Positions 1-8,334 of a stretch of DNA of 43,312 nt are shown piece by piece (position 1 is the stretch's first letter; every line of letters begins with the position of its first letter). The translations under genes were made by a program, and so were the position numbers. Source of the DNA: Bacillota bacterium. Its GTDB lineage: Bacteria > Bacillota_I > Bacilli_A > Acholeplasmatales > Acholeplasmataceae. Under the pieces are notes generated by a model. It made no database searches and was not told where the DNA came from. It saw nothing but the letters and a program-made list of their open reading frames with translations. Where the stretch lies: NCBI GenBank assembly GCA_023431045.1, contig JAEYXZ010000046.1, positions 1-43,312 on the forward strand, read 5' to 3'.

Positions 1-563
1 ACACACAACAGATTAAACACGACTACACGAAAGAACCACCACATTATCTCTCATATGTTAAAGAAATTTATGATGTTTATGATAAAAATTTAACCGTTGA
101 TGATATTGTCATTACGGATTTAGTTGACTATCAAAAGTTAGGATTATATGAAGTTATTTTTGAACTCACAGATCCACAAGGTTTAAAGACGATTCAAACA
201 CTATTTGTTGAAGTGACAGATTTTAATATACCCACATTTGAAATTGCGACAATGAAAATTACCCAAGGAGAATCATTTATCTATAGTTCATATGTTAAAG
301 CATTTGATGACTATGATGGTGACTTGTCACATTTAGTCAATATGAGTCCATCAACCATTCCAACGCATATACCAGGTATTTATGAAATCATTTTTTATGT
401 ATATGATAGCGCTGGAAATTATGCACAAGAAAAAGCATTCTTAACCATTACTGAAAAAGATGTCTATCTCGACTATGTTTATTATGGGATAGGCATTGCT
501 CTAGTTCTATTTATCTACACCATCTATTTCTTCTACAGAAGAAGACATCCCAAAATCACTTAA
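1..563 (+). CDS. 3' end of a membrane-anchored surface protein with Ig-like domains (partial)
   Basis: The reading frame is open from base 3 to the TAA at 561-563, so the gene starts before the window; a GTG at 213 lies inside a domain and is not a credible start. The visible part holds two similar beta-rich modules. The second shows the pattern D-x-Y-D-G-D-L ... G-x-Y-E-I-x-F-x-V-x-D-x-A-G-N, typical of DUF5011/HYR-like bacterial Ig-fold repeats. A single hydrophobic helix (YGIGIALVLFIYTIYFF) and a short basic tail RRRHPK follow, so the protein is probably outside the cell with its C-terminus in the membrane. There is no LPxTG motif. The ligand is unknown, and the upstream part could hold further repeats or an enzyme. 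Confidence 0.75.
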   Translation, partial: TQQIKHDYTKEPPHYLSYVKEIYDVYDKNLTVDDIVITDLVDYQKLGLYEVIFELTDPQGLKTIQTLFVEVTDFNIPTFEIATMKITQGESFIYSSYVKAFDDYDGDLSHLVNMSPSTIPTHIPGIYEIIFYVYDSAGNYAQEKAFLTITEKDVYLDYVYYGIGIALVLFIYTIYFFYRRRHPKIT

Positions 564-604
564 TTTCGTGTATAATAAAGCCATACGATTAAGAGGTAAT
601 AAGA

Positions 605-1030
605 ATGTCAATATTGGTTGTTTATTGGACTGGAACTGGAAATACTGAAATTATGGCTGAAAAGATTCTTGAAGGGATTAAAAAAACAGGAATCGAAGTG
701 GATTATAAAACGATTGATCAAGTATTACCATCCGAAATAGAAAATTACGATAAGGTTGCTTTTGGATGTCCTTCAATGGGGATCGAGCAATTAGAAGAAG
801 ATGAGTTTGAACCATGGTTTATGGAAGTTGAACCATTACTAGGAAATAAGAAAATCGCACTGTTTGGATCTTATGGTTGGGGTGAAGGCGAATGGATGGA
901 TTATTGGGAAGAAAGAGTCCAAGCGCTTGATGTACAACTATTTGAACGTGGATTGAAAATAAATTCAACGCCATCATCAAAAGAACAAGCTGATTGCGTC
1001 GCATACGGTGAACGATTCGCAAACTTTTAA
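605..1030 (+). CDS. Flavodoxin
   Basis: A 141-residue single-domain flavodoxin, a small cytoplasmic FMN electron carrier. The N-terminus MSILVVYWTGTGNTEIMAE contains the FMN phosphate-binding loop T-G-T-G-N-T straight after the first beta strand. The motif GCPSMG near residue 57 and the loop FGSYGWGEGEWMD near residues 88-101 match the isoalloxazine-contacting 50s and 90s loops. The length is normal for short-chain flavodoxins. An AAGAGG SD element lies 7-8 bases before the ATG. A strong hairpin terminator follows directly, so it is probably a single-gene unit. Partners cannot be named, though a ferredoxin-NADP reductase-like gene lies at the far end of the window. Confidence 0.93.
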   Translation: MSILVVYWTGTGNTEIMAEKILEGIKKTGIEVDYKTIDQVLPSEIENYDKVAFGCPSMGIEQLEEDEFEPWFMEVEPLLGNKKIALFGSYGWGEGEWMDYWEERVQALDVQLFERGLKINSTPSSKEQADCVAYGERFANF

Positions 1031-1058
1031 AAGGATATAGCTTGCTATAACCTTTTTT
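1029..1058 (+). terminator. Rho-independent terminator after flavodoxin
   Basis: Arms AAAAGG-TATAGC and GCTATA-CCTTTT pair around a very short loop, followed by a run of six T. It overlaps the flavodoxin stop codon. Transcription of dnaE would need readthrough or a promoter in the 29 bases that remain; no good promoter is visible there. Confidence 0.75.
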
Positions 1059-1087
1059 AAAATCTTAAAGGGTATTGAGGTGATTAT

Positions 1088-4021
1088 GTGATTGGTAGTA
1101 TTTATCTACAAAGTTCATATTCATTACTACAATCAACCTTATCTCTAGATGAGTTATTTGTGGCTGCAAAAAAGGCATCTTATGATGCTGTTTTTCTTGC
1201 TGATGATACCCATCTTTATGGTCTTTTTCAGTTTTTAAAGAAGGCTAAAACGTACCAGATTAAACCAATCATTGGATTAAAGATTAACTTAAACTTTGAT
1301 GAAACACCCATTGAACTGTTAGTTTATGCAAGAAATGATGAAGATTTAAAACGATTAATTAAACTATCATCTGTTTTATCACTCAATAGTATTTCATTTA
1401 CCATTGAGGACTTAAAGCAAGAATTAAATGACTTAGTCATCGTTATACCAATGATTCAACAGTGGATAAAATCGAACTATTTGAATCGCGATTTAGTTGT
1501 AAAACTTGTTAATGAACTAAAGCAGATTTCTAAACAGGTTATGTTTGGAATTAGTCTACAAAGCGATGAACTCAAACAAATCTCAAATCATTTTGTTCAA
1601 TACGCTAAGGAACTTAATGTTTTAGTATTACCTGCACATAAAACAAACTACCTAGATCAAAACGATGCAAAAACTTTTGAAGTCTTACGTAAGATAGAAA
1701 ATCAGATGACTGATGTTAATCTGAAGGAAGATTTATCATTTCTTCACGGCAAAGATTTACATAACCGCTACCAATCATATCCAGAAGTCTTTAAGAATTT
1801 AGATAAAGTATTTGGTCAAACTCAGTATCATTATTTAGAACAAAACTTCGAAATGCCTAAATACCCGACACCGAAAAATTCAAGTGATAAAGATTATTTA
1901 AACGCACTCGCAACAATGGGGTTAAAAAAACGATTAGAGCAAAATAATATCGCAAATCAAAAACCATATCAAGAGCGACTACAAATGGAACTTAATGTTA
2001 TTAATGAAATGGGATATAATGACTATTTCTTAATTGTTTATGATTTTGTTAAGTATGCTCGAACCAATCAAATCTTAGTTGGCCCTGGAAGAGGTAGTGC
2101 GGCAGGAAGTTTAGTTGCATACTGTTTGGGAATTACTGAGGTTGATCCCATCGAATATGATTTACTTTTTGAAAGATTCTTAAATATTGAACGACGGACC
2201 ATGCCTGATATCGATTTGGATTTTCCGGATACTAAACGTGATTTAGTCATTGAATATGTTAAAAACAAGTATGGCAAAAACCATGTTGTAACGATTACAA
2301 CCTTTGGTAGTTTTGCTGAACGTTCATCGATTCGAGATATCGCACGAATCATGAAGTTCGATCAATCAAGAACCAACGCCATCATCAAAAGTGTTTCATT
2401 AGGTAAACTGGATGAAACCGATTATGAAGCACAAGAATTAATTACTGTTGCTAAAAAAATCGAAGGACTCCCAAGACATACTGGAACTCATGCTGCTGGT
2501 GTGATCTTAAGTAAAGAAGATTTATCAAACTGGGTACCGCTACAAAATGGTCCACATCAAATTCTCCAATCACAACTAGAAGCAAGTGATCTTGAATCAC
2601 TAGGATTCTTAAAAATTGATTTCTTAGGCTTAAGAAACTTAACCATTATAGAAGATGTCCTAGCAGCTATTGAAGACAACGTTAAACTATCAGAAATACC
2701 ACTAGATGATGAGAAGACATATCAAACGCTTCAACAAGTAGATGTCAGTGGAATCTTCCAACTAGAATCTCAAGGAATGAAACGAGTTCTTAGAGAACTT
2801 AAACCGAATCAATTTGAAGATGTGGTTGCACTACTTGCACTCTTTAGACCGGGACCGATGCAGTTTATTGATGACTATGTCAGAAGAAGACATGGAGCAT
2901 CTTATGATTTAGTCGATCCATCGATTGATGATATCTTGAAAGCAACTTATGGAATTATAGTATATCAAGAACAAATTATGAAGATTGCACAGCATTTTGC
3001 GGGTTACAGGCTTTCAGAGGCAGATTTACTCAGACGTGGTATTTCAAAAAAAGATAAAGATATTCTTGATCAAGAAAAAGAACGATTTATTTCACGAGCT
3101 GTATCAAACGGTCGAAATAAAGAATTAGCAGAAAAGATTTACTCTTTTATTGAAAAGTTTGCAGATTACGGATTTAATCGCAGCCATAGTGTTGCTTATG
3201 CATTACTTGCATACCAAATGGCTTATTTAAAAACCCATTATTATCAAGCATTTATGACTGTTTTACTAAGTAGTGTTGCATCATCAGAAACTTTAGTTTC
3301 AAGTTATATTGAGGAGATTAGAGCTAAAGGTATTAAAGTGCTACCACCAGATATTAGATATTCAAAAGGACAATTCATCATCATCGATGGAAAAATCATC
3401 GCACCACTTTCATTAATTAAAGGAATTGGTTATTCAACCATTGACAAGATTATCATCGAACGTGAAAAAGAACCGTTCCAATCATTTATGGATTTTAAAA
3501 CAAGAATGCAAGGAATCATAAATGATAAGACAGTTGAGTCGCTCATTCATAGTGGTGCACTCGATGCGTTTGGAATGAATCATCGCACAATGTTTGAGAA
3601 ACGTGAGCTTTCTTCAAGTGGATTTGAGTTATTCTTAGATGATTATAAAGAACAAGTCTTTGAAGAATTTGAATTTGATCAATTAAAACAATTTGAAAAA
3701 GATGTTTTTGGTTTCAATATTAAATATATTCATGATAATACCTTAAATGACTTAATGGTTAAACATCAATTAAAACCCATTTCTGAAAAAGATACTTTCA
3801 TTCATACCATCGTTAAGATTATTAAGATAAAGGAAGTTACAACAAAAAAACAAGAATTAATGGCGTTCTTAACATTAAATGATGGTACAATATCGATTAG
3901 TGCAACATTATTTCCTCAGGATTATCGGAAATATCAGGAATTATTAAAGAGTGAATATATCATCATTCAAGCACAAAAAGATGTTAAAGGTTATATTATA
4001 AAATCAATTAAAAAAGCATAA
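1088..4021 (+). CDS. dnaE: DNA polymerase III alpha subunit, DnaE type
   Basis: A 977-residue C-family polymerase, the second replicative polymerase of Firmicutes, which extends primers before hand-over to PolC. The GTG start is set by a GAGGTGAT SD just upstream; the nearby ATG at 1086 runs straight into TGA. The palm has GPGRGSAAGS near residue 332, catalytic P-D-I-D-L-D-F (Asp374, Asp376) and the third Asp511 in KIDFLG. A C-terminal OB-fold-like segment ends the protein. The N-terminal PHP domain is recognisable by SSYSLLQ and KPIIGLKI, but the H-x-H metal motif is gone (IYLQSS) and TDH has become ADD. The protein is shorter than Bacillus DnaE (about 1115). An aminopeptidase gene follows after 11 bases. 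Confidence 0.97.
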   Translation: MIGSIYLQSSYSLLQSTLSLDELFVAAKKASYDAVFLADDTHLYGLFQFLKKAKTYQIKPIIGLKINLNFDETPIELLVYARNDEDLKRLIKLSSVLSLNSISFTIEDLKQELNDLVIVIPMIQQWIKSNYLNRDLVVKLVNELKQISKQVMFGISLQSDELKQISNHFVQYAKELNVLVLPAHKTNYLDQNDAKTFEVLRKIENQMTDVNLKEDLSFLHGKDLHNRYQSYPEVFKNLDKVFGQTQYHYLEQNFEMPKYPTPKNSSDKDYLNALATMGLKKRLEQNNIANQKPYQERLQMELNVINEMGYNDYFLIVYDFVKYARTNQILVGPGRGSAAGSLVAYCLGITEVDPIEYDLLFERFLNIERRTMPDIDLDFPDTKRDLVIEYVKNKYGKNHVVTITTFGSFAERSSIRDIARIMKFDQSRTNAIIKSVSLGKLDETDYEAQELITVAKKIEGLPRHTGTHAAGVILSKEDLSNWVPLQNGPHQILQSQLEASDLESLGFLKIDFLGLRNLTIIEDVLAAIEDNVKLSEIPLDDEKTYQTLQQVDVSGIFQLESQGMKRVLRELKPNQFEDVVALLALFRPGPMQFIDDYVRRRHGASYDLVDPSIDDILKATYGIIVYQEQIMKIAQHFAGYRLSEADLLRRGISKKDKDILDQEKERFISRAVSNGRNKELAEKIYSFIEKFADYGFNRSHSVAYALLAYQMAYLKTHYYQAFMTVLLSSVASSETLVSSYIEEIRAKGIKVLPPDIRYSKGQFIIIDGKIIAPLSLIKGIGYSTIDKIIIEREKEPFQSFMDFKTRMQGIINDKTVESLIHSGALDAFGMNHRTMFEKRELSSSGFELFLDDYKEQVFEEFEFDQLKQFEKDVFGFNIKYIHDNTLNDLMVKHQLKPISEKDTFIHTIVKIIKIKEVTTKKQELMAFLTLNDGTISISATLFPQDYRKYQELLKSEYIIIQAQKDVKGYIIKSIKKA

Positions 4022-4032
4022 GGAGAAAAAAC

Positions 4033-5268
4033 ATGCCAGATAAATTACTATTAGAAAAATATGCAAGACTCGCAGTTCAAACTGGAGCTAATGTTCAAAA
4101 GGATCAAGTGGTTGTTATTAGAACAACAACCGAAGCGGTTGAATTATCAAGAGAAGTTGCAAGACAAGCCTATATCGCAGGAGCGAAGAAGGTTCATCTC
4201 ATTTGGGCTGATGAACTAATCTCTAGATATGGTTATGATTATGCATCAACTGAAGCTTTAAGTGAAGTTCATGGCTTTACTATTGATCAATACCAATACT
4301 TTGTTGATCAAAAAGCGGCCTTCATTTCAATCGTTTCACCTGTACCTAATGCACTTTCAGGTGTGGATTCAAACAAACTTCAAACGGTATCTACTGCATT
4401 CCAAAAATCCATTCAATTCTTTAGAGAACATACGATGGGTAATGGTAGTCAATGGACAATTATTGCAGCATCAAACCCAACATGGGCTAAAAAGTTATTC
4501 CCAACCTTATCAATTCCTGAAGCGATTGAAAAATTATGGGATGCAATCTTTAAGGCTTGCCGTGTAACAAAAGATAATGACCCAGTTGAAGATTGGAAGA
4601 AACACAATGAAATGTTACACAAGCATAACAAGATTCTTAATGATTTAAACTTCAAATCACTCCATTTCACGAATAAATTAGGAACTGATTTAGTTGTTGA
4701 ATTAATTCCTGACCATATTTGGGCAGGTGGACAAGAAAAAGGACGCAATGGTGTCGTCTTCAATCCAAACATCCCAACTGAAGAATCATTTACAATGCCT
4801 TACAAATGGGGAACTCGTGGTCGAGTCTACGCGACTAAACCACTCAATAATCAAGGACGTATCATTGATGGTTTCTGGTTAGAATTTAAAGATGGTAAAG
4901 TTGTTGATTTTGATGCGAAAGTAGATAAAGAAGCACTTGAAGCAATTTTAAATACTGATGAAGGATCAAGATATATCGGAGAAATTGCATTAATTTCTCA
5001 TGATTCCCCAATTAGTAATACAAATATCTTGTTCTTAAATACTTTGTTTGATGAAAATGCATCATGTCATATGGCACTAGGTCGTGCGTATCCAATGAAT
5101 GTTAAAGGTGGATACACCATGTCTAAAGAAGAACTAGAAAAGAAAGGTTACAATAACTCACTTAATCACGTTGACTTCATGTTTGGTTCAAGTGACATGA
5201 AAGTTGTTGGAACCAAATTCAATGGTGAAAAAGTAATTGTGTTTGAAAATGGGAATTTCAGCATTTAA
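4033..5268 (+). CDS. ampS: Aminopeptidase, M29 family (AmpS/PepS type)
   Basis: A 411-residue cytoplasmic metallo-aminopeptidase that removes N-terminal residues from peptides. It matches M29 enzymes over the full length (about 410). The C-terminal half has the metal-site sequences: Glu in NIPTEESFTMP near residues 250-260, Glu in GEIALISHDSPI near residues 317-330, His in ENASCHMALGRAYP, and the His/Asp pair in NHVDFMFGSSDM near residues 376-387. SD AAGGAG is 7-8 bases before the ATG. The gene sits 11 bases after dnaE and is probably co-transcribed with it; the pairing looks like convenience, not a shared pathway. A terminator overlaps its stop codon. Confidence 0.95.
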   Translation: MPDKLLLEKYARLAVQTGANVQKDQVVVIRTTTEAVELSREVARQAYIAGAKKVHLIWADELISRYGYDYASTEALSEVHGFTIDQYQYFVDQKAAFISIVSPVPNALSGVDSNKLQTVSTAFQKSIQFFREHTMGNGSQWTIIAASNPTWAKKLFPTLSIPEAIEKLWDAIFKACRVTKDNDPVEDWKKHNEMLHKHNKILNDLNFKSLHFTNKLGTDLVVELIPDHIWAGGQEKGRNGVVFNPNIPTEESFTMPYKWGTRGRVYATKPLNNQGRIIDGFWLEFKDGKVVDFDAKVDKEALEAILNTDEGSRYIGEIALISHDSPISNTNILFLNTLFDENASCHMALGRAYPMNVKGGYTMSKEELEKKGYNNSLNHVDFMFGSSDMKVVGTKFNGEKVIVFENGNFSI

Positions 5269-5290
5269 AGGATAGCAATATCCTTTTTTT
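5267..5290 (+). terminator. Rho-independent terminator after the aminopeptidase
   Basis: A perfect 8-bp stem AAAGGATA / TATCCTTT closes a GCAA tetraloop and runs into a T tract. It starts inside the stop codon of the aminopeptidase gene. Confidence 0.88.
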
Positions 5291-5302
5291 GTTGCATATA
5301 TT

Positions 5303-5331
5303 TTGACTATATTTCGAATTCGTAATAATAT
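5303..5331 (+). promoter_or_regulatory. Promoter for the FMN reductase gene
   Basis: -35 TTGACT (5303-5308), 17-base spacer, -10 TAATAT (5326-5331), close to the housekeeping sigma-A consensus. It lies between a terminator and the start codon 30 bases downstream, so the next gene is its own transcription unit. Confidence 0.72.
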
Positions 5332-5360
5332 GGAAGTATCATATTGTAGGAGAAAAGAAA

Positions 5361-5921
5361 ATGTCATTAAAAATAGGTATAATTATCGCTTCAATACGCG
5401 AAGGAAGAAATGGAGAAGTAGTTGCAAATTGGGTTTTAGAACAAGCTTTAAAAAGAGCTGATGGCAACACTTATCAATTAGTTGATTTAAAATCATACGA
5501 TTTACCATTCTTAGGTAGAACACCTAATGAAAGTCAATTAAACGCAATCACAAAATGGTCAAGTGATATGGCGTCATTTGATGGCTATGTCCTTGTTACA
5601 CCAGAATATAATCACGGTGTACCAGGAACTTTAGCAAATGCTTTCCAATTCCTAAAAGCGGAAGTCCAAAATAAAGCTTTAGGTTTCGTTGGTTATGGAT
5701 TCTTAGGTGCTGCACGCGCAATCTTTGGATATCGTTCACAACTCGTTTACCAACAAATTGCGATTGTTCAACAACAATTAAATTTATCACTTAATCTAGA
5801 CTTTAAGAATGTTGATGGAAAAATGGTCTTTGAACCAGGTGAGTATCACATCGCTGAAATCAATACACTACTTAATCAACTTATTTCTTGGAGTGGAGCG
5901 TTAAAGTCAATTAGAGCGTAA
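5361..5921 (+). CDS. NADPH-dependent FMN reductase family protein
   Basis: A 186-residue flavodoxin-fold reductase (YieF/ChrR/azoreductase-like) that uses NAD(P)H to reduce FMN, quinones or similar acceptors. Visible signs are the N-terminal strand and phosphate loop IGIIIASIREGRNGE and the family motif TPEYNHGVPGTLANA near residues 79-93, which contacts the flavin ring. Full length for the family. SD GTAGGAG precedes the ATG. It has its own promoter and a UUCG-loop terminator, so it is monocistronic. The natural substrate cannot be told from sequence. Confidence 0.92.
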   Translation: MSLKIGIIIASIREGRNGEVVANWVLEQALKRADGNTYQLVDLKSYDLPFLGRTPNESQLNAITKWSSDMASFDGYVLVTPEYNHGVPGTLANAFQFLKAEVQNKALGFVGYGFLGAARAIFGYRSQLVYQQIAIVQQQLNLSLNLDFKNVDGKMVFEPGEYHIAEINTLLNQLISWSGALKSIRA

Positions 5922-5946
5922 AAAAAACAGCTTCGGCTGTTTTTTT
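5921..5946. terminator. Bidirectional terminator between convergent genes
   Basis: A stem ACAGC/GCTGT with a TTCG tetraloop is flanked by an A run on one side and a T run on the other, so it can work on both strands. It serves the FMN reductase gene and the convergent lactonase-like gene, whose stop codon is at 5945-5947. Confidence 0.85.
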
Positions 5947-6868
5947 ATGGAATAAAGACAATACAACTAGGTTCTGGAACTTCTCTTGTTTTAATAAACT
6001 TCAAATCTCCAGTTTTCGTATTTCGTTCAAAGATTGCAATATTATTTGAGTGCATGTTACCCACAACCAAATAAGACTCATCTAGAGAAAGATTAAAGTC
6101 TCTTGGATGTTTACCATGAGATTGATAGATTTTTTGAAGTTTTAATAAACCATCATCAAGAACATGGAAGTGAGTAATCACATCGTAACCACGATTGGAT
6201 ACATATAAGTGTTTTTGATCATTGGTTAATCTAATTGCTGCTGCAGTAATCCCATTAAAATTTTTATCGATAGTTGGATATCGTTTAACGATTTCTCCTT
6301 TTTCATTAAAGACATAAATTTCATGTGAGTATTCAGTTAAACAGTAGACCCATCCTTTTTCAGAGATGACTAAATGTCTTGGTCCAACACCTTTATTCAA
6401 TGTAATGTCTTTTTTTGAAACTAGTTTAGAATCTTTATTAATCTCATAAGTGAAAACGGTATCTAAACCAAGATCAACAACAAATAAAAGTTGTAGTTTT
6501 GGGTTATAGACAACTTGATGGGCATGAGAGCCGGTTGGATAAATGATTGTTTGGATTTTTTTTGTTTGAGTACCATCAAATTTATAAGCTGACATTTGTC
6601 CGACATGGTAATTAGCAGTAAAAATCATTTCTAGAGATGGTTCATAAAAAATATGAGCTGGTGCACTTGCTTCACTGTGATCTTCGTAGATTAAAATATT
6701 GTTTTGATAGATTTCGATACCACCGCGAGCGATTGTAAATAAGTAACCTTCCTGAAAGGTTAAATAAGATGGATTAAATAACCGATTATACAAAACAATC
6801 GAGTCATCATCAACTTGATATATTCCTTCACTCTTGTCTTTGGTATATGTTCCTACTAAGTATTTCAT
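5945..6868 (-). CDS. Lactonase-family beta-propeller protein (6-phosphogluconolactonase-like)
   Basis: A 307-residue protein that begins MKYLVGTYTKDKSEGIYQV, the standard opening of the lactonase family (YkgB/Pgl, PF10282). Repeated motifs follow, such as HAHQVVYNP, GVGPRHLVIS, YVSNRGYDVITHF and GKHPRDFNLSLDESYLVVGN, each marking one blade of a seven-bladed propeller. Family members hydrolyse 6-phosphogluconolactone, but many have no tested role. It is slightly shorter than the usual 340-350. On the minus strand SD GAGGT lies 7 bases before the ATG. It is a single gene, divergent from the AEC transporter and convergent with the FMN reductase. Enzyme activity is inferred from the family only. 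Confidence 0.88.
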   Translation of the reverse strand: MKYLVGTYTKDKSEGIYQVDDDSIVLYNRLFNPSYLTFQEGYLFTIARGGIEIYQNNILIYEDHSEASAPAHIFYEPSLEMIFTANYHVGQMSAYKFDGTQTKKIQTIIYPTGSHAHQVVYNPKLQLLFVVDLGLDTVFTYEINKDSKLVSKKDITLNKGVGPRHLVISEKGWVYCLTEYSHEIYVFNEKGEIVKRYPTIDKNFNGITAAAIRLTNDQKHLYVSNRGYDVITHFHVLDDGLLKLQKIYQSHGKHPRDFNLSLDESYLVVGNMHSNNIAIFERNTKTGDLKFIKTREVPEPSCIVFIP

Positions 6869-6894
6869 TCATGAAACCTCAACTTTCGGTTTCT

Positions 6895-6928
6895 ATTATA
6901 ACATCACTTTATCGAGTTATGCTATAAT
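6895..6928. promoter_or_regulatory. Divergent pair of extended -10 promoters
   Basis: On the plus strand TATGC-TATAAT (-10 at 6923-6928) drives the AEC transporter. On the minus strand TGT-TATAAT (-10 at 6895-6900) drives the lactonase-like gene. Both have the TGn extension, and neither has a good -35. The two -10 boxes are only 22 bases apart, so polymerase footprints would overlap. Confidence 0.6.
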
Positions 6929-6958
6929 GGGTTATGTTTTTTACTAGGTGAGGTTTTT

Positions 6959-7942
6959 ATGCTAGATTTAGGATTTGCACTCAATGCAATTCTACCAATG
7001 ATGATTATTATCTTTGTTGGCTATTTATTAAGAATGATTGGAATATTGACAGATGAATTAACTAGAGGACTTAATCGTTTGGTATTCGTCCTGCTAATCC
7101 CGATTTTCATGTTTTACTCGATTTATAACATGGAGAACTTCCATATTGATTGGAATTTATCAGTATTTCTCGTCGTGATGATTCTAATACTTGCACTCCT
7201 TGGATGGTTAGTTGCTGTATTTATGATCAAAGATCAACAAAGTAAAGCAGTCATTTTACAATCAGCGGTTAGAGCGAATGCATCATCCGTTGGTATACCT
7301 GTTGTGATGTCAATTGTCTTAACCGGTATCAACGCAGAGGCAAATATTATCGCAATGACAGGTTTAACCGTCGCACTTTATAATACAATTGGAGTTATTG
7401 CCTTCCAAATTTTTGACACAAATCATGAACGTATTCAAATACTTCCAGTTATCTGGAAGGTATTAAGAAATCCTGTTATAGTTGGAATCTTAGCTGGATT
7501 TGTTGTCTTATTATTAAGACCATTGATTGGTGAGATGTGGATTAAAAATCATGTCCCGACGCTTTATAGTGCAATTGGATCGATTGCCTTAATTGCTGCA
7601 CCTTTATCACTTATAGCATTAGGTGGAACCTTTGAGTTCAAATCCGTTAATTCGATGAGAAAAGAAATTATTGCAGGTGTCTTGTTACGTTCTGTCATTA
7701 CTCCTTTAATTGTCTTTACTGCTGCAATCCTCTTTAAAGATATGATTGGACTTGATGCTAATCATTTCCCTGCTTTACTAGTCGTCATTGTTCCAGGGCT
7801 TGCCGTTACTGTTCCACCGATGGCACAGCACATGAAGAGTAACTACAAGCTAGCCAGTCAATTGGTAGTCTGGACATCTTTAACAAGCACGGTAACCATG
7901 TTTATTTTGATTGGACTATTACATGGTCTTGGGTTGATATAA
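6959..7942 (+). CDS. AEC family transporter (auxin efflux carrier-like permease)
   Basis: A 327-residue polytopic membrane protein with about ten hydrophobic helices in two halves of five, the BART/AEC architecture. The start MLDLGFALNAILPMMIIIFVGY, the mid-protein conserved stretch RANASSVGIPVVMS and the C-terminal LLVVIVPGLAVTVPP are typical of AEC permeases, which in bacteria carry malate, malonate or other organic acids. SD AGGTGAGG lies 5-6 bases before the ATG. It has its own promoter, divergent from the lactonase-like gene. The substrate is unknown. Confidence 0.9.
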   Translation: MLDLGFALNAILPMMIIIFVGYLLRMIGILTDELTRGLNRLVFVLLIPIFMFYSIYNMENFHIDWNLSVFLVVMILILALLGWLVAVFMIKDQQSKAVILQSAVRANASSVGIPVVMSIVLTGINAEANIIAMTGLTVALYNTIGVIAFQIFDTNHERIQILPVIWKVLRNPVIVGILAGFVVLLLRPLIGEMWIKNHVPTLYSAIGSIALIAAPLSLIALGGTFEFKSVNSMRKEIIAGVLLRSVITPLIVFTAAILFKDMIGLDANHFPALLVVIVPGLAVTVPPMAQHMKSNYKLASQLVVWTSLTSTVTMFILIGLLHGLGLI

Positions 7943-7946
7943 TTTG

Positions 7947-7975
7947 TTGGTTTGTTTGATAGAGTATGATATAAT
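7947..7975 (+). promoter_or_regulatory. Promoter for the acyl carrier protein gene
   Basis: -35 TTGGTT (7947-7952), 17-base spacer, extended -10 TGA-TATAAT (7970-7975). It lies just after the permease stop codon and 37 bases before the GTG start. Confidence 0.68.
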
Positions 7976-8012
7976 GAATGAGTACAAATTAGCACACATG
8001 GAGGTCTAGCTC

Positions 8013-8246
8013 GTGGCAGCTGTATATGATAAGATCAAATCTTTGATCATGGAAGAACTCTCAGTTGATGAAGCAATCATTACTCCCGAAGCACGTCTGG
8101 TTGAAGACTTAGGAGCGGATTCAATCGATGCAGTCGAATTGATTATGACAGTCGAAGATACTTTCGCAATTGAAATTTCTGATGAAGTTTTACAAAGTAT
8201 TAAAACTGTGAATGATTTAGTTTCGTATATCGAATCTAAACAATAA
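8013..8246 (+). CDS. acpP: Acyl carrier protein
   Basis: A 77-residue acidic four-helix protein that carries acyl chains on a phosphopantetheine arm. The modification site is Ser37 in G-A-D-S-I-D-A-V-E-L; the usual motif is DSLD, so Leu is replaced by Ile. Length and helix II pattern are normal. The start is GTG, supported by SD GGAGG at suitable spacing. It has its own promoter and terminator. No fatty acid synthase genes are nearby, but the fatty-acid kinase-like fakA lies in the same window. Confidence 0.96.
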   Translation: MAAVYDKIKSLIMEELSVDEAIITPEARLVEDLGADSIDAVELIMTVEDTFAIEISDEVLQSIKTVNDLVSYIESKQ

Positions 8247-8251
8247 ATAAA

Positions 8252-8277
8252 ATTCCCTCCGAACGAGGGATTTTTTA
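8252..8277 (+). terminator. Rho-independent terminator after acpP
   Basis: Stem TCCCTC/GAGGGA with loop CGAAC, followed by TTTTTT. The T tract abuts the leuS -35 box. Confidence 0.87.
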
Positions 8278-8306
8278 TTTACTATGGTAGGAATTTAACT
8301 TATAAT
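8278..8306 (+). promoter_or_regulatory. leuS promoter
   Basis: -35 TTTACT (8278-8283), 17-base spacer, -10 TATAAT (8301-8306). No T-box-like leader fits in the 22 bases left before the start codon, so leuS does not look tRNA-regulated at this site, unlike pheS. Confidence 0.65.
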
Positions 8307-8334
8307 AGAGATATGTGAAAGTAGGTAGATTTGG

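Noticed and set aside
213..563. GTG at 213 as the start of the first gene
   Set aside because: The frame is open to the window edge and the codons upstream encode another domain of the same type; no SD precedes 213.
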